Shown here piece by piece: positions 53,005-60,946 of a stretch of DNA of 64,000 bases. A model generated the notes under the pieces. That model worked only from the letters and a program-made list of their open reading frames with translations, was not told where the DNA came from and did not search any database. The position numbers and the translations under genes were made by a program. How positions within the stretch are numbered: the first letter of the stretch is position 1; every line of letters begins with the position of its first letter. The stretch comes from Bacillota bacterium (lineage in GTDB: Bacteria; Bacillota; Clostridia; Lachnospirales; Lachnospiraceae), in assembly GCA_023390555.1 (NCBI GenBank), contig JAEWCQ010000033.1, positions 62,001-126,000 on the forward strand, read 5' to 3'.

Positions 53005-53514
53005 ATGCAGAAAAAACCAGCAGAAAAGGCAGCCGACGTGAAAGCAATTGTTAAGACAACTGGGGAAAAAGCTACCGAAAAAGTAACGGAAACAAAAGAA
53101 GTTGTGAAAGACGCGGTAAAAGAAGCTGTAAAGACAGCTGGAGAGAAAGCAGAAGTGACTGAAAAAAGAGTAGCAGAAGCAAAGGCAGCAGCCAAAGTTG
53201 AGGAAAAAAAGGCTGTCGCAAAAGTGGAAGAAGCAAAAGCAGCTGTTAAGAAAACTGTGAAAAAAGCAGCCGATAGGACAGCGGAAAAGAAAACAGTAAT
53301 CAAGAAAACAGAATTGGTACCGGAAGTCTATGTGCAGTTCAACGGACGGGAAGATGTTGTGGCGGATGCCGTAGAGAGAGCCAAAGAGGCTTTTGTGGCA
53401 GATGGACATAAGGCAGCATCGATTAAGTCACTTCAGGTGTACTTAAAACCGGAAGAAAGCACAGCATATTATGTGGTGAACCAAAAGTATGCCGGCAAAG
53501 TGAGCCTGTTCTAG
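53005..53514 (+). CDS. Lys/Ala-rich protein with C-terminal conserved domain (DUF6465-like)
   Basis: 169 residues. Residues 1-105 are a highly charged Lys/Ala/Glu/Val helix, histone-H1-like, and may bind nucleic acid or form a coiled coil. The final about 60 residues (PEVYVQFNGREDVVADAV, IKSLQVYLKPEESTAYYVVNQKYAGKVSLF) form a compact domain that I associate with DUF6465 of Clostridia. No function is known to me. Probably cotranscribed with the HPr-like gene. GGGAGG precedes the ATG. Confidence 0.8.
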   Translation: MQKKPAEKAADVKAIVKTTGEKATEKVTETKEVVKDAVKEAVKTAGEKAEVTEKRVAEAKAAAKVEEKKAVAKVEEAKAAVKKTVKKAADRTAEKKTVIKKTELVPEVYVQFNGREDVVADAVERAKEAFVADGHKAASIKSLQVYLKPEESTAYYVVNQKYAGKVSLF

Positions 53515-53715
53515 TTGAAGAAACAAATACATCAAAAGCCGTCCCAAAAGCGGCGTGGTTAGACAGAATAAGTGACGGAAAAGGGTGTTCGAAAAGTCGT
53601 GAAGAGACTGGAAGGATACCTTTTTTGTTTGTAACGTATTCGAATCGAATTATAAAAATAACCAACATTTCAGACAGCCTATTTGCAAAATATGTATGTT
53701 TTTTATAAAAAATGC
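53515..53715. other. Intergenic region before the licT leader
   Basis: About 200 nt with a T6 tract at 53621 but no convincing stem in front of it. No coding signal seen. Confidence 0.4.
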
Positions 53716-53744
53716 TTGCAATTCATAAAAATTTGAGTTATTAT
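53716..53744 (+). promoter_or_regulatory. Promoter of the second PTS operon
   Basis: TTGCAA (53716-53721), 17-nt spacer, TATTAT (53739-53744), about 20 nt before the antiterminator target. Confidence 0.6.
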
Positions 53745-53765
53745 ACATAATATAAAGTCAGCGAT

Positions 53766-53834
53766 GTGATTATTAAGTTAAGCAAGACCTGATTATAACA
53801 ATGAAAAGTTGTTATAATTGTCTTGCTTTTTTTT
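53766..53834 (+). terminator. LicT-type antiterminator target (RAT) overlapping a terminator
   Basis: The terminator pairs AAGCAAGAC (53780-53788) with GTCTTGCTT (53820-53828) and ATTATAACA with TGTTATAAT inside, followed by eight T residues. A RAT-like element, GTGATTATTA through GCAAGACCT (about 53766-53790), overlaps its 5' arm. Binding of the antiterminator encoded next would prevent the terminator from forming. Confidence 0.8.
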
Positions 53835-53875
53835 GTTACAATAAAAATCTTTAGTAGGATTGAAAGGTGGCAATC

Positions 53876-54718
53876 ATGCAAATCTACAAAGTCATCAACA
53901 ATAATATGGTTTCTGTCCACAATGATAAGGGGCAGGAGATAATGTTGAAAGGATTATCGATAGGTTTTAAGAAAAAACCTGGGGACATAGTCGAGGAAGA
54001 TAAAATTGAACAGCGTTTTGTCTTAGAGAATGAAATGATCGATCGGCGTTTCAATGAGATAATTGTAGATATTGATAAACATGTGATTGATGCATGTATC
54101 GATGTAATATCCAAGCTTAAAAATGACTCAAAAGTGAAGCTCAATGATTCTATTTATGTAACACTGATCGATCATGTAAGTAATCTGATTGATCGGTTAA
54201 AGATGGGGATTAAGTTTGATAATTCCATTTTATGGGATATCAGACGAATCTATCCCAATGAATACAGGTTGGCGAAAGAAGCAGTAAAAGGTTTAACTGA
54301 AAAATTACAATGCGATTTTGATGAAAATGAAGCAAATTTTATAGCACTTCATATTGTAAATGCAGAAGAGTTGAATGATATGCATGAAACATATCAATTG
54401 ACGAATGTCATCAATGATATCTGCGATATAGTTTCCAGCGATTTACGTGCAGAATTCAGTGAAGACGATTATTACTATTATCGCTTCATCATGCATCTGA
54501 GATACATGCTGGAAAAGGGAAAGGACAAGTTCCCTGAAAATGAAAATACGTATCATGATGTATTAGATACGTTAGTACTGAAATATCCGCAAGTTTGGGA
54601 GACTGTCGATAAGATTACCAAATATATATATTCCGTTTTAAAACGTAAAGTTAGTAAAGAGCAGCAGTTATATCTAATGGTTCATTTGGTACAGTTTTAT
54701 GATGAATTTATGAAATGA
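53876..54718 (+). CDS. licT: BglG/LicT-family transcriptional antiterminator
   Basis: 280 residues. RNA-binding domain at 1-55 (IYKVINNNMVSVHNDKGQEIMLKGLSIGF), then two PTS regulation domains: PRD1 with YVTLIDHVSNLIDRL and NEANFIALHIVNAEE, PRD2 with YYYRFIMHLRYML and QLYLMVHLVQFYDEF; the histidines in these are the phosphorylation sites. It is controlled by the PTS and binds the RAT just upstream of itself, giving autogenous and substrate-dependent readthrough into the EIIBC gene. The ATG at 53876 follows AAAGGTGG. LicT is the nearest known relative; symbol by homology. Confidence 0.92.
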   Translation: MQIYKVINNNMVSVHNDKGQEIMLKGLSIGFKKKPGDIVEEDKIEQRFVLENEMIDRRFNEIIVDIDKHVIDACIDVISKLKNDSKVKLNDSIYVTLIDHVSNLIDRLKMGIKFDNSILWDIRRIYPNEYRLAKEAVKGLTEKLQCDFDENEANFIALHIVNAEELNDMHETYQLTNVINDICDIVSSDLRAEFSEDDYYYYRFIMHLRYMLEKGKDKFPENENTYHDVLDTLVLKYPQVWETVDKITKYIYSVLKRKVSKEQQLYLMVHLVQFYDEFMK

Positions 54719-54746
54719 GCCTGGAAGGTGAAAGGGGGATGATGCA

Positions 54747-54872
54747 TTGTTATTTTGGGAAGGCAAAGTTCGGCCGGCTTTGCATATTGCCAAAATCAGC
54801 AAAAGACGAGGTGTTTTAGAAAATGTAACTGAATCAAATTCATTTATTATAGAAGTAGAAACCAATTCATAA
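54747..54872 (+). CDS. Possible small protein between licT and EIIBC
   Basis: 41 residues from a TTG (MLLFWEGKVRPALHI...), 8 nt after GGGGGA; ends 20 nt before the EIIBC start. The sequence is amphipathic and has no recognised homologue. Coding is unproven. The same stretch can form a small hairpin (GCAAAG / CTTTGC, 54764-54784). Confidence 0.3.
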   Translation: MLFWEGKVRPALHIAKISKRRGVLENVTESNSFIIEVETNS

Positions 54873-54892
54873 AAGGAAAATGAAAGGAGAAT

Positions 54893-56341
54893 ATGTCTGG
54901 ATCGGAACGCAGTATGGTTCTGTATCAAGATGTAAATCATATGGATAAAAATAGTCAGATCGCAAAAGAAGTGTTGGAAAAAATTGGCGGGAAAGATAAC
55001 GTTATATCGGTTTTTCACTGTGCGACACGTCTTCGTTTTGAATTGAAGGATTTGAATAAGATTGATGAAACGGGATTAAAGGGAACAGATGGGGTTCTCG
55101 GTATTAAAAAGGTAGGAAGCACATTTCAGGTTATTATAGGGCCAAATGTCGGAACGGTATACGATCATCTGTGCGAAATCAGTGGATTATCCAAAAATAC
55201 GGAAATCGATGAGAATCTGGAAGAAGAACCGTCAGAGCAGAAAAAAATGTCTGTGAAGGGAGTCTTTAATAATATCATTACGTATATTATGAACTCCATG
55301 GCACCGATCATTCCAGTGCTGATCGGTGTTTCCATCTGGAAAACAGTGGGAGCCTTACTTGGACCAAGTATGCTCAATGTTGTTTCGGAGACAAGTGATT
55401 TCTATGTTATGTGTAATTTCCTGTTTACCGCTTTGTTTTATTTCCTGCCAATATTCGTGGGATATACGGCATCAAAACAAATGAAAGTGGATCCGGTCTG
55501 GGGAATGTTCCTGGGAGCATTGATCATAGTACCGAATTTCGTGGCTCTGGTCGGAACGGTTGATTCGTTCCATATATTTGGAATCCCTGTTCCGGTTGCA
55601 AATTACAGCCAGCAATTTTTACCTGTTATTTTAGGCGTTTGGATTTTGAAATATGTCATGAAATTCTTTAACAAGGTGATTCCGAAAGTGATTTCATCGC
55701 TGATTGTTCCGATTCTTACAATCGGAGTCATGACGGTTGTTATGTTCCTGGTTTGTGCACCGCTGGGTTCTTATATCGGGCAGTTATTCAGCAACATCTT
55801 TATGTATTGCGGAAATGCAGCATTGCCGGTAAAGATCATTACCATGATGATTCTTACCGCGTTAGTTCCGATCATGGTTTTGTTTGGAATGCACGTTGCA
55901 ATCTACGTAGCGGCATTGACAGCTGCAACGGCAGTGGGATACGAAAGCTTTTTCTTCCCTTGCATGGTGGTTTCTTCCTTTGTAATGTACGGTATGTCAT
56001 TGGGAGCAATTGTGAAATTTAAGAAGAATAAAAGTGCGGCAACCGGTTTTGCAATTTCCGGATTTGTTGCGGGAATTACAGAGCCTTCATTATATGGTGT
56101 ATGCCTGAAATCCAAATCATCGATTAAGATCATGATTGCCGCCTGCCTGGTTGGCGGATTATTCGCAGGATTGTTCAACTTGAAGTGCTCACTCCTGGCA
56201 TCTGTCAGTCTTCTCTCACTGATTCCGTTCTTTACGGTTGGTTCCGTGCCAAACCTTGTACTGGGCATTATTGTCTCATTGGGAGCAAGCGTACTTGGAG
56301 CATTGGGTGTCATCTTCTTTGGTAAATATGAGGAAGCATGA
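54893..56341 (+). CDS. PTS beta-glucoside transporter subunit EIIBC (second cassette)
   Basis: 482 residues. EIIB with phospho-Cys43 (VFHCATRLRFELKD), then EIIC with about ten helices and the family loop GFVAGITEPSLYGVCLKSKSSIK. No EIIA domain; EIIA is encoded at 59.2 kb. It is preceded by an N-terminal extension of 16 residues relative to the usual MDKN start, because only the ATG at 54893 has an AAGGAGA site. It imports a beta-glucoside under control of the LicT-type protein. Confidence 0.93.
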   Translation: MSGSERSMVLYQDVNHMDKNSQIAKEVLEKIGGKDNVISVFHCATRLRFELKDLNKIDETGLKGTDGVLGIKKVGSTFQVIIGPNVGTVYDHLCEISGLSKNTEIDENLEEEPSEQKKMSVKGVFNNIITYIMNSMAPIIPVLIGVSIWKTVGALLGPSMLNVVSETSDFYVMCNFLFTALFYFLPIFVGYTASKQMKVDPVWGMFLGALIIVPNFVALVGTVDSFHIFGIPVPVANYSQQFLPVILGVWILKYVMKFFNKVIPKVISSLIVPILTIGVMTVVMFLVCAPLGSYIGQLFSNIFMYCGNAALPVKIITMMILTALVPIMVLFGMHVAIYVAALTAATAVGYESFFFPCMVVSSFVMYGMSLGAIVKFKKNKSAATGFAISGFVAGITEPSLYGVCLKSKSSIKIMIAACLVGGLFAGLFNLKCSLLASVSLLSLIPFFTVGSVPNLVLGIIVSLGASVLGALGVIFFGKYEEA

Positions 56342-56389
56342 CCAGTGTAACTGATGATAATCATGAAAAAAATAAGGAGATAATGAACA

Positions 56390-57454
56390 ATGGCAAAAAC
56401 AGTTGAATTTACAAACACATGTGGACAGGCATTATATGCAACACTTGGCAAACTGAGAAAAAAAGATTTGATTGAAAAAACACCGGAGGTTTTTGACACG
56501 GATTTTGACGGACATGCGGTTATGTCTCTGGCAGATGTGATCGGTATGATCTTCCCGAATGGGGATGTGACGAAAAAGCCAATGCTCTATGTCAGACATA
56601 CGGATATGATTAAGAATGAATTTCGATTCGGCAATCTGGTTGAGCTGGGAGATGATTATTTATCACCTCAGAAATTTGTTTATCATGAAGAGGAAGTTGC
56701 GCAGGCCGGAGTAGCTATTACTCCGTATCATAAGCTTGCAGATGAAGAGCATGTCTATGCATTCGGTTCTGAATCGCCGGCTACGGAATTTAAGTTTAGT
56801 GAGGATTACTATACGGCGAAGGAAGGAGATTTCTTCAACATCAAAGGTGAACTGTGGCCAAACGCAATCTATGAACATGGCTCGATGTATAATCATGTTT
56901 CCACCATTATTCAGGCAGCATCTTACATCGGTGTTATGGATGGCAAGCCGGTAATGGGTGTCGGTGAACATGACCGTCTGTTCATTCCGTCTGAAACGCA
57001 TGGATTTGACGGTATTACAAATGATTTCGGTTATTTCTATATGAACATGATGGGGATTCGTGAAGACGGCAGAAGAGAACAGGCTTTGATCAGTCTGGAA
57101 AATTGCGGAAAAATCTTCGCGTACTACTATATTGATGGAGAAACACCGATTTTTTCCGATCATGTGACCATGGAAGCAGACTTTGTTCATCTGCCGTATG
57201 TAGATGACGGAACCTGTGTTTATAAGGATGCTGTCTTCAAGTTCTGCGGCAAGGAATTCCATTTTGAAGGAAAGTGGGGCTCAAAAGGCTTTACAGCAAA
57301 ACCAAGAGTTGAGAAACATGGGCAGTCACAGATTTTTGGAACCTGGTATGAGGGCAAGGTGCCATATAAACATAGATTATATATGACCTTTGGTGAAAAT
57401 ATGGAATGCTATGATGAGAAGCTGAAGGAAAAAGGATTTGACGTTCTCGACTAA
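56390..57454 (+). CDS. Uncharacterised protein in the LicT-controlled PTS operon
   Basis: 354 residues, no signal peptide, no membrane helix. The composition is rich in aromatic residues and alternating strands (DGKPVMGVGEHDRLFIP, FGYFYMNMMGIRE, GKIFAYYYIDGETPIF, KFCGKEFHFEGKWGSK, PYKHRLYMTFGE), which suggests a mainly beta fold; a lipocalin-like or AttH/CrtC-type barrel is possible but unverified. I recognise no catalytic motif. It lies between EIIBC and the GH1 enzyme of the operon, so it is likely to act on the imported sugar, its aglycone, or the phosphorylated product. AAGGAGA precedes the ATG. Confidence 0.85.
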   Translation: MAKTVEFTNTCGQALYATLGKLRKKDLIEKTPEVFDTDFDGHAVMSLADVIGMIFPNGDVTKKPMLYVRHTDMIKNEFRFGNLVELGDDYLSPQKFVYHEEEVAQAGVAITPYHKLADEEHVYAFGSESPATEFKFSEDYYTAKEGDFFNIKGELWPNAIYEHGSMYNHVSTIIQAASYIGVMDGKPVMGVGEHDRLFIPSETHGFDGITNDFGYFYMNMMGIREDGRREQALISLENCGKIFAYYYIDGETPIFSDHVTMEADFVHLPYVDDGTCVYKDAVFKFCGKEFHFEGKWGSKGFTAKPRVEKHGQSQIFGTWYEGKVPYKHRLYMTFGENMECYDEKLKEKGFDVLD

Positions 57455-57484
57455 GTAAAATAAGAAGTGACAATTTGCAGTTTC

Positions 57485-57532
57485 ATTGTATTGGGAGTCA
57501 TCAGGAACGGTATGGTGACTCACCAATACAAT
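57485..57532 (+). other. Intercistronic hairpin in the PTS operon
   Basis: ATTGTATTGG and GAGTCA pair with TGACTC and ACCAATACAAT (one bulge), a roughly 18-bp stem with a 14-nt loop, no T tract. It separates the unknown gene from the GH1 gene and may influence mRNA stability or processing. Confidence 0.55.
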
Positions 57533-57591
57533 CGATCATAAAAGAAAGGAGATAATTCTAAACAAAATCGTGTTAGAATTGTGTGAATCAA

Positions 57592-59052
57592 ATGAGTAAA
57601 AATATATTTTCAGAGGGATTCTTCTGGGGAGGAGCTACCGCATCAAATCAATGTGAAGGTGCATGGCAAAAAGACGGAAAAGGGGAATCCTGTGCAGATC
57701 ATTTGACCGCTGGTACAAAAGACGCACCAAGAAGATTTACGATAGAATTTGATCCGAATGCGGTTTATCCTTCCCATAATGGCATAGATCATTATGATCG
57801 TTATGAGGAAGATATCAAATTATTTGCGGAGATGGGATTCAAAATGTACCGGTTATCTATAAACTGGACGAGAATATTCCCAAATGGTGATGATGAGGTG
57901 CCAAATAAACTGGGACTGGATCATTACAGAGATGTATTTGAATTATGCAAAAAATATGGGATTGAGCCATTGGTAACAATGTTTCACTATGAATTCCCAT
58001 ATCAGTTAACAAAAAAATGGAATGGATGGGAAGATAGAAGAACGATAGATTGCTTTGTACGTTATACAAAGACAATCATGACCGAATATAAGGATCTGGT
58101 GAAATACTGGCTTACATTTAATGAAATTAATACGCCGTTAATGGGAGCAGGTGTGACAATATCGCTGGGTATGATGCCGGAATCAGAAGAATTGAAGTTT
58201 GGTAACGCTGATCATATGAGTGCAAAAGAAGCGAATCTGATTGTGAATGGGATTCACCATCAATTTCTTGCGTCGGCGAAAACAGTTCTGGAAGGCCGGA
58301 AAATAAATCCGGAGTTTAAATTTGGCTGTATGATTGCGAGTAATGTTGTCTATCCGTATACCTGTAAACCGGGTGATGTGATGTCTGCATGGGAGCAGCA
58401 GCAAAGGACGAATTATTACTGCGGGGATGTTATGGTAAGAGGTGAATATGCGCCGTTTACCAACCGTTATCTGGAGAGCCTGCATGCCACGTTGAAACAG
58501 GAACCTGGAGATGCAGAACTTTTAAAAGCCGGTCATGTTGATTTTTATTCCTTCTCTTATTATATGTCCGGATGTGCAACTACGGATAAAGAGATTCTCC
58601 AGAACAACAAATCGATTTTCTCTACTGCAAAGAATCCGTATCTGGAAGCTTCGGAATGGGGATGGCAGATTGATCCGGAAGGATTACGCTATTACCTGAA
58701 TGAAACGTATAATCGTTACAAAGTCCCGCTGATGGTTGTGGAAAATGGTCTGGGTGCAAAAGACGTGTTTGAGGATGAGACTGTCCACGATGAATATCGT
58801 ATTAATTATCTGAGGAAACATATCACAGCAATCAAAGAAGCAGTGGAAGACGGTGCGGATGTGATTGGATATTTAATGTGGGGCTGTATTGATATCACAT
58901 CCAATTCCACAGGAGAAATGAGCAAACGTTATGGCTTTGTCTATGTGGATAAAGATGATGAAGGCCGGGGAACCTTAAACCGCTACCGGAAAGATTCTTT
59001 CTATTGGTATAAGAAAGTTATTGCTTCAAATGGAGAGGATCTTGGTGTATAA
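57592..59052 (+). CDS. 6-phospho-beta-glucosidase, GH1 (second cassette)
   Basis: 486 residues. FFWGGATASNQCEGAW at the start, acid/base Glu178 in TFNEINTP, nucleophile Glu384 in VVENGLGAKD, and SKRYGFVYVDKDDEG near the end. Same length as the GH1 of the first cassette but clearly divergent. It hydrolyses the phospho-glucoside made by the second EIIBC. The ATG at 57592 lacks a strong ribosome site; AAAGGAG is 40 nt upstream, with a long leader between. Confidence 0.92.
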   Translation: MSKNIFSEGFFWGGATASNQCEGAWQKDGKGESCADHLTAGTKDAPRRFTIEFDPNAVYPSHNGIDHYDRYEEDIKLFAEMGFKMYRLSINWTRIFPNGDDEVPNKLGLDHYRDVFELCKKYGIEPLVTMFHYEFPYQLTKKWNGWEDRRTIDCFVRYTKTIMTEYKDLVKYWLTFNEINTPLMGAGVTISLGMMPESEELKFGNADHMSAKEANLIVNGIHHQFLASAKTVLEGRKINPEFKFGCMIASNVVYPYTCKPGDVMSAWEQQQRTNYYCGDVMVRGEYAPFTNRYLESLHATLKQEPGDAELLKAGHVDFYSFSYYMSGCATTDKEILQNNKSIFSTAKNPYLEASEWGWQIDPEGLRYYLNETYNRYKVPLMVVENGLGAKDVFEDETVHDEYRINYLRKHITAIKEAVEDGADVIGYLMWGCIDITSNSTGEMSKRYGFVYVDKDDEGRGTLNRYRKDSFYWYKKVIASNGEDLGV

Positions 59053-59178
59053 TGAATCAGTGAATTTATCAAATTTGTAATTGACATCAGTGCTGAAAGG
59101 ATAGAAACTGGTACGAATCTAAATATGGATTATTTGCTCAATTTTCATAGTTTGAAATAGTTAAGTGAGGATTAAATT

Positions 59179-59667
59179 ATGCTTTTTAAAAAGAAGAAGA
59201 ATACAAAGATATTTGGCGATACTGACATAGTTGCTCCGGTAGATGGAGATCTATTTCCAATTGAGGAAGTGCGTGATTCTGTATTTGCACAACAGATGTT
59301 AGGACAAAGTGTGTCAATTCGTCCTTCAGCCGGTGAGCTGACTCTGGTGGCCCCTGCTAACGGAGTATTAGAAGTACTCTATCCAACAGGACATGCCTAT
59401 GCAGTAAAAATGAATAATGGAATTGAGCTTCTTGTTCATATTGGAATTGATACGGTGGAACTAAAGGGTAAATACTTTGAAGTTCTGGAAAAGCAGGGGA
59501 CTGCTGTAACTGCGGGACAGCCGATTGTTAAGGTGGATTTTGACGGTGTTAAAAATGCAGGGTATGATAGCAGTGTCATGATGATTGTTACAGAAAATCC
59601 TGACGATTCAGAACTGGCATTTCTGCAAAATCAAAGTGTGTATGCTGCGGACACAATCTTATTATAA
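59179..59667 (+). CDS. PTS glucose/beta-glucoside EIIA domain protein (second cassette)
   Basis: 162 residues. IVAPVDGDLFPIEEVRDSVFAQQMLGQSV, LVAPANGVLEVLYPTGHAYAVK and active site LLVHIGIDTVELKGKYF with His87. It phosphorylates the EIIB domain of the second EIIBC. Last gene of the LicT-controlled operon, with GTGAGGA as ribosome site. Confidence 0.93.
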   Translation: MLFKKKKNTKIFGDTDIVAPVDGDLFPIEEVRDSVFAQQMLGQSVSIRPSAGELTLVAPANGVLEVLYPTGHAYAVKMNNGIELLVHIGIDTVELKGKYFEVLEKQGTAVTAGQPIVKVDFDGVKNAGYDSSVMMIVTENPDDSELAFLQNQSVYAADTILL

Positions 59668-59700
59668 GATATAAGTTTAAAATAGGGCAGTAAAGCAATC

Positions 59701-59774
59701 ATAAGCATAGAGTCCCATTTTTCTGATACACCTTATAGGAGATCAGAGAAATGGGAGTTCTATGCTTATTTTTA
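59701..59774. terminator. Terminator of the second PTS operon, also usable from the minus strand
   Basis: Long stem with three paired blocks: ATAAGCATAGA/TATGCTTAT, TCCCATTT/AAATGGGA and TCTGAT/ATCAGA, then TTTTTA. It lies between convergent operons (nspC ends at 59815). Confidence 0.85.
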
Positions 59775-59814
59775 TACCAGATAAACGATTGTATCTTCTC
59801 CATGATAAAATCCA

Positions 59815-60945
59815 TCAGGAAAGCCGCTCTTTAAAATCGGAATAGCCGAACTGCCGAATCGTCTGGATGGTACCGTCTGTCTGACGCAGGGCAATCGAGG
59901 GCAGACACATTCCGTTGAACGTATTATTTTTTACCATCGAATAAATGGCCATATCACAGAAAATAAGCTTGTCTCCTATCTGCAGTTTTTCATCAAAAGA
60001 ATAGTCACCGATGACATCCCCGGCAAGACAGGTGGAACCGGCAAGCCGGTAGGTATAGTTCTTTTCACCCGGCTGTCCGCTGCCGAAAAGAGGAGGCCGG
60101 TAAGGCATCTCAATTACGTCCGGCATGTGACAGGCGGCAGAAGCGTCCAATAAGGCTATGGAGATGCCGTTTTCTACGAGATCGAGGACACTTGCAACCA
60201 GAAAACCGGTGTTGAGTGCAACTGCTTCTCCGGGTTCCAGATAGACTGCAACATCGTATTTTTTTTGGAATTTACGGATACAGTCAATCAGGGCTGCCCG
60301 GTCATAATCTGCTCGGGTGATGTGATGTCCGCCTCCAAAATTGACCCATTTCATCTGCGGAAGAAACGCACCGAACTTTTCTTCCACAGCAGCAACTGTT
60401 TCAAGAAGCGCATCACTGTTTTGTTCGCAGAGCGTATGGAAATGGAGACCTTCGATACCGTCCAGAAGATCAGGACGAAAATTTGCCCTTGTCACGCCAA
60501 GCCTTGAGCCTTCGGCACATGGATCATAGATACCGTGTTCCTGTGTGGAATGCTCCGGGTTGATGCGGATACCAAAGCTTCTGCCGGAAGCAAGGGCCTT
60601 GGTTTTATAGAATTCCCATTGCTGAAAGGAGTTGAAGGTAATATGATCACAAGTGCTTAAAATCTCATCAAAATCAGCCGGCGGATATGCGGCGGAAAAG
60701 ATATGCGTTTCGCCGCCCATTTCTTCGAAACCCAGCCTGGCTTCAAACAGCCCGCTGGCGGTCGTGCCGGAAAGGTATCTGCCAATCAGCGGATACAGGG
60801 AGAACATGGAAAATGCTTTTTGGGCAAGCAGGATTTTACACCCTGCCTGTCCGGCAACATCCTTTAAAATCTCCAGGTTGTCCAGCAGTAATTTTTCATC
60901 CACCACATAGCAGGGAGTGGAAACGGTTCGTAATTCACGCATCAT
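59815..60945 (-). CDS. nspC: Carboxynorspermidine/carboxyspermidine decarboxylase
   Basis: 376 residues, group IV-type PLP decarboxylase. TPCYVVDEKLLLDNL, PLP-binding Lys43 in KILLAQKAFS, GIEGLHFHTLCEQ, MKWVNFGGGHHIT and CHMPDVIEMPYRP with AGSTCLAGDV at the dimer interface. It decarboxylates carboxy(nor)spermidine in the CASDH route. It starts 1 nt after the end of the dehydrogenase gene, so the two are coupled. Confidence 0.94.
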   Translation of the reverse strand: MMRELRTVSTPCYVVDEKLLLDNLEILKDVAGQAGCKILLAQKAFSMFSLYPLIGRYLSGTTASGLFEARLGFEEMGGETHIFSAAYPPADFDEILSTCDHITFNSFQQWEFYKTKALASGRSFGIRINPEHSTQEHGIYDPCAEGSRLGVTRANFRPDLLDGIEGLHFHTLCEQNSDALLETVAAVEEKFGAFLPQMKWVNFGGGHHITRADYDRAALIDCIRKFQKKYDVAVYLEPGEAVALNTGFLVASVLDLVENGISIALLDASAACHMPDVIEMPYRPPLFGSGQPGEKNYTYRLAGSTCLAGDVIGDYSFDEKLQIGDKLIFCDMAIYSMVKNNTFNGMCLPSIALRQTDGTIQTIRQFGYSDFKERLS

Positions 60946-60946
60946 C

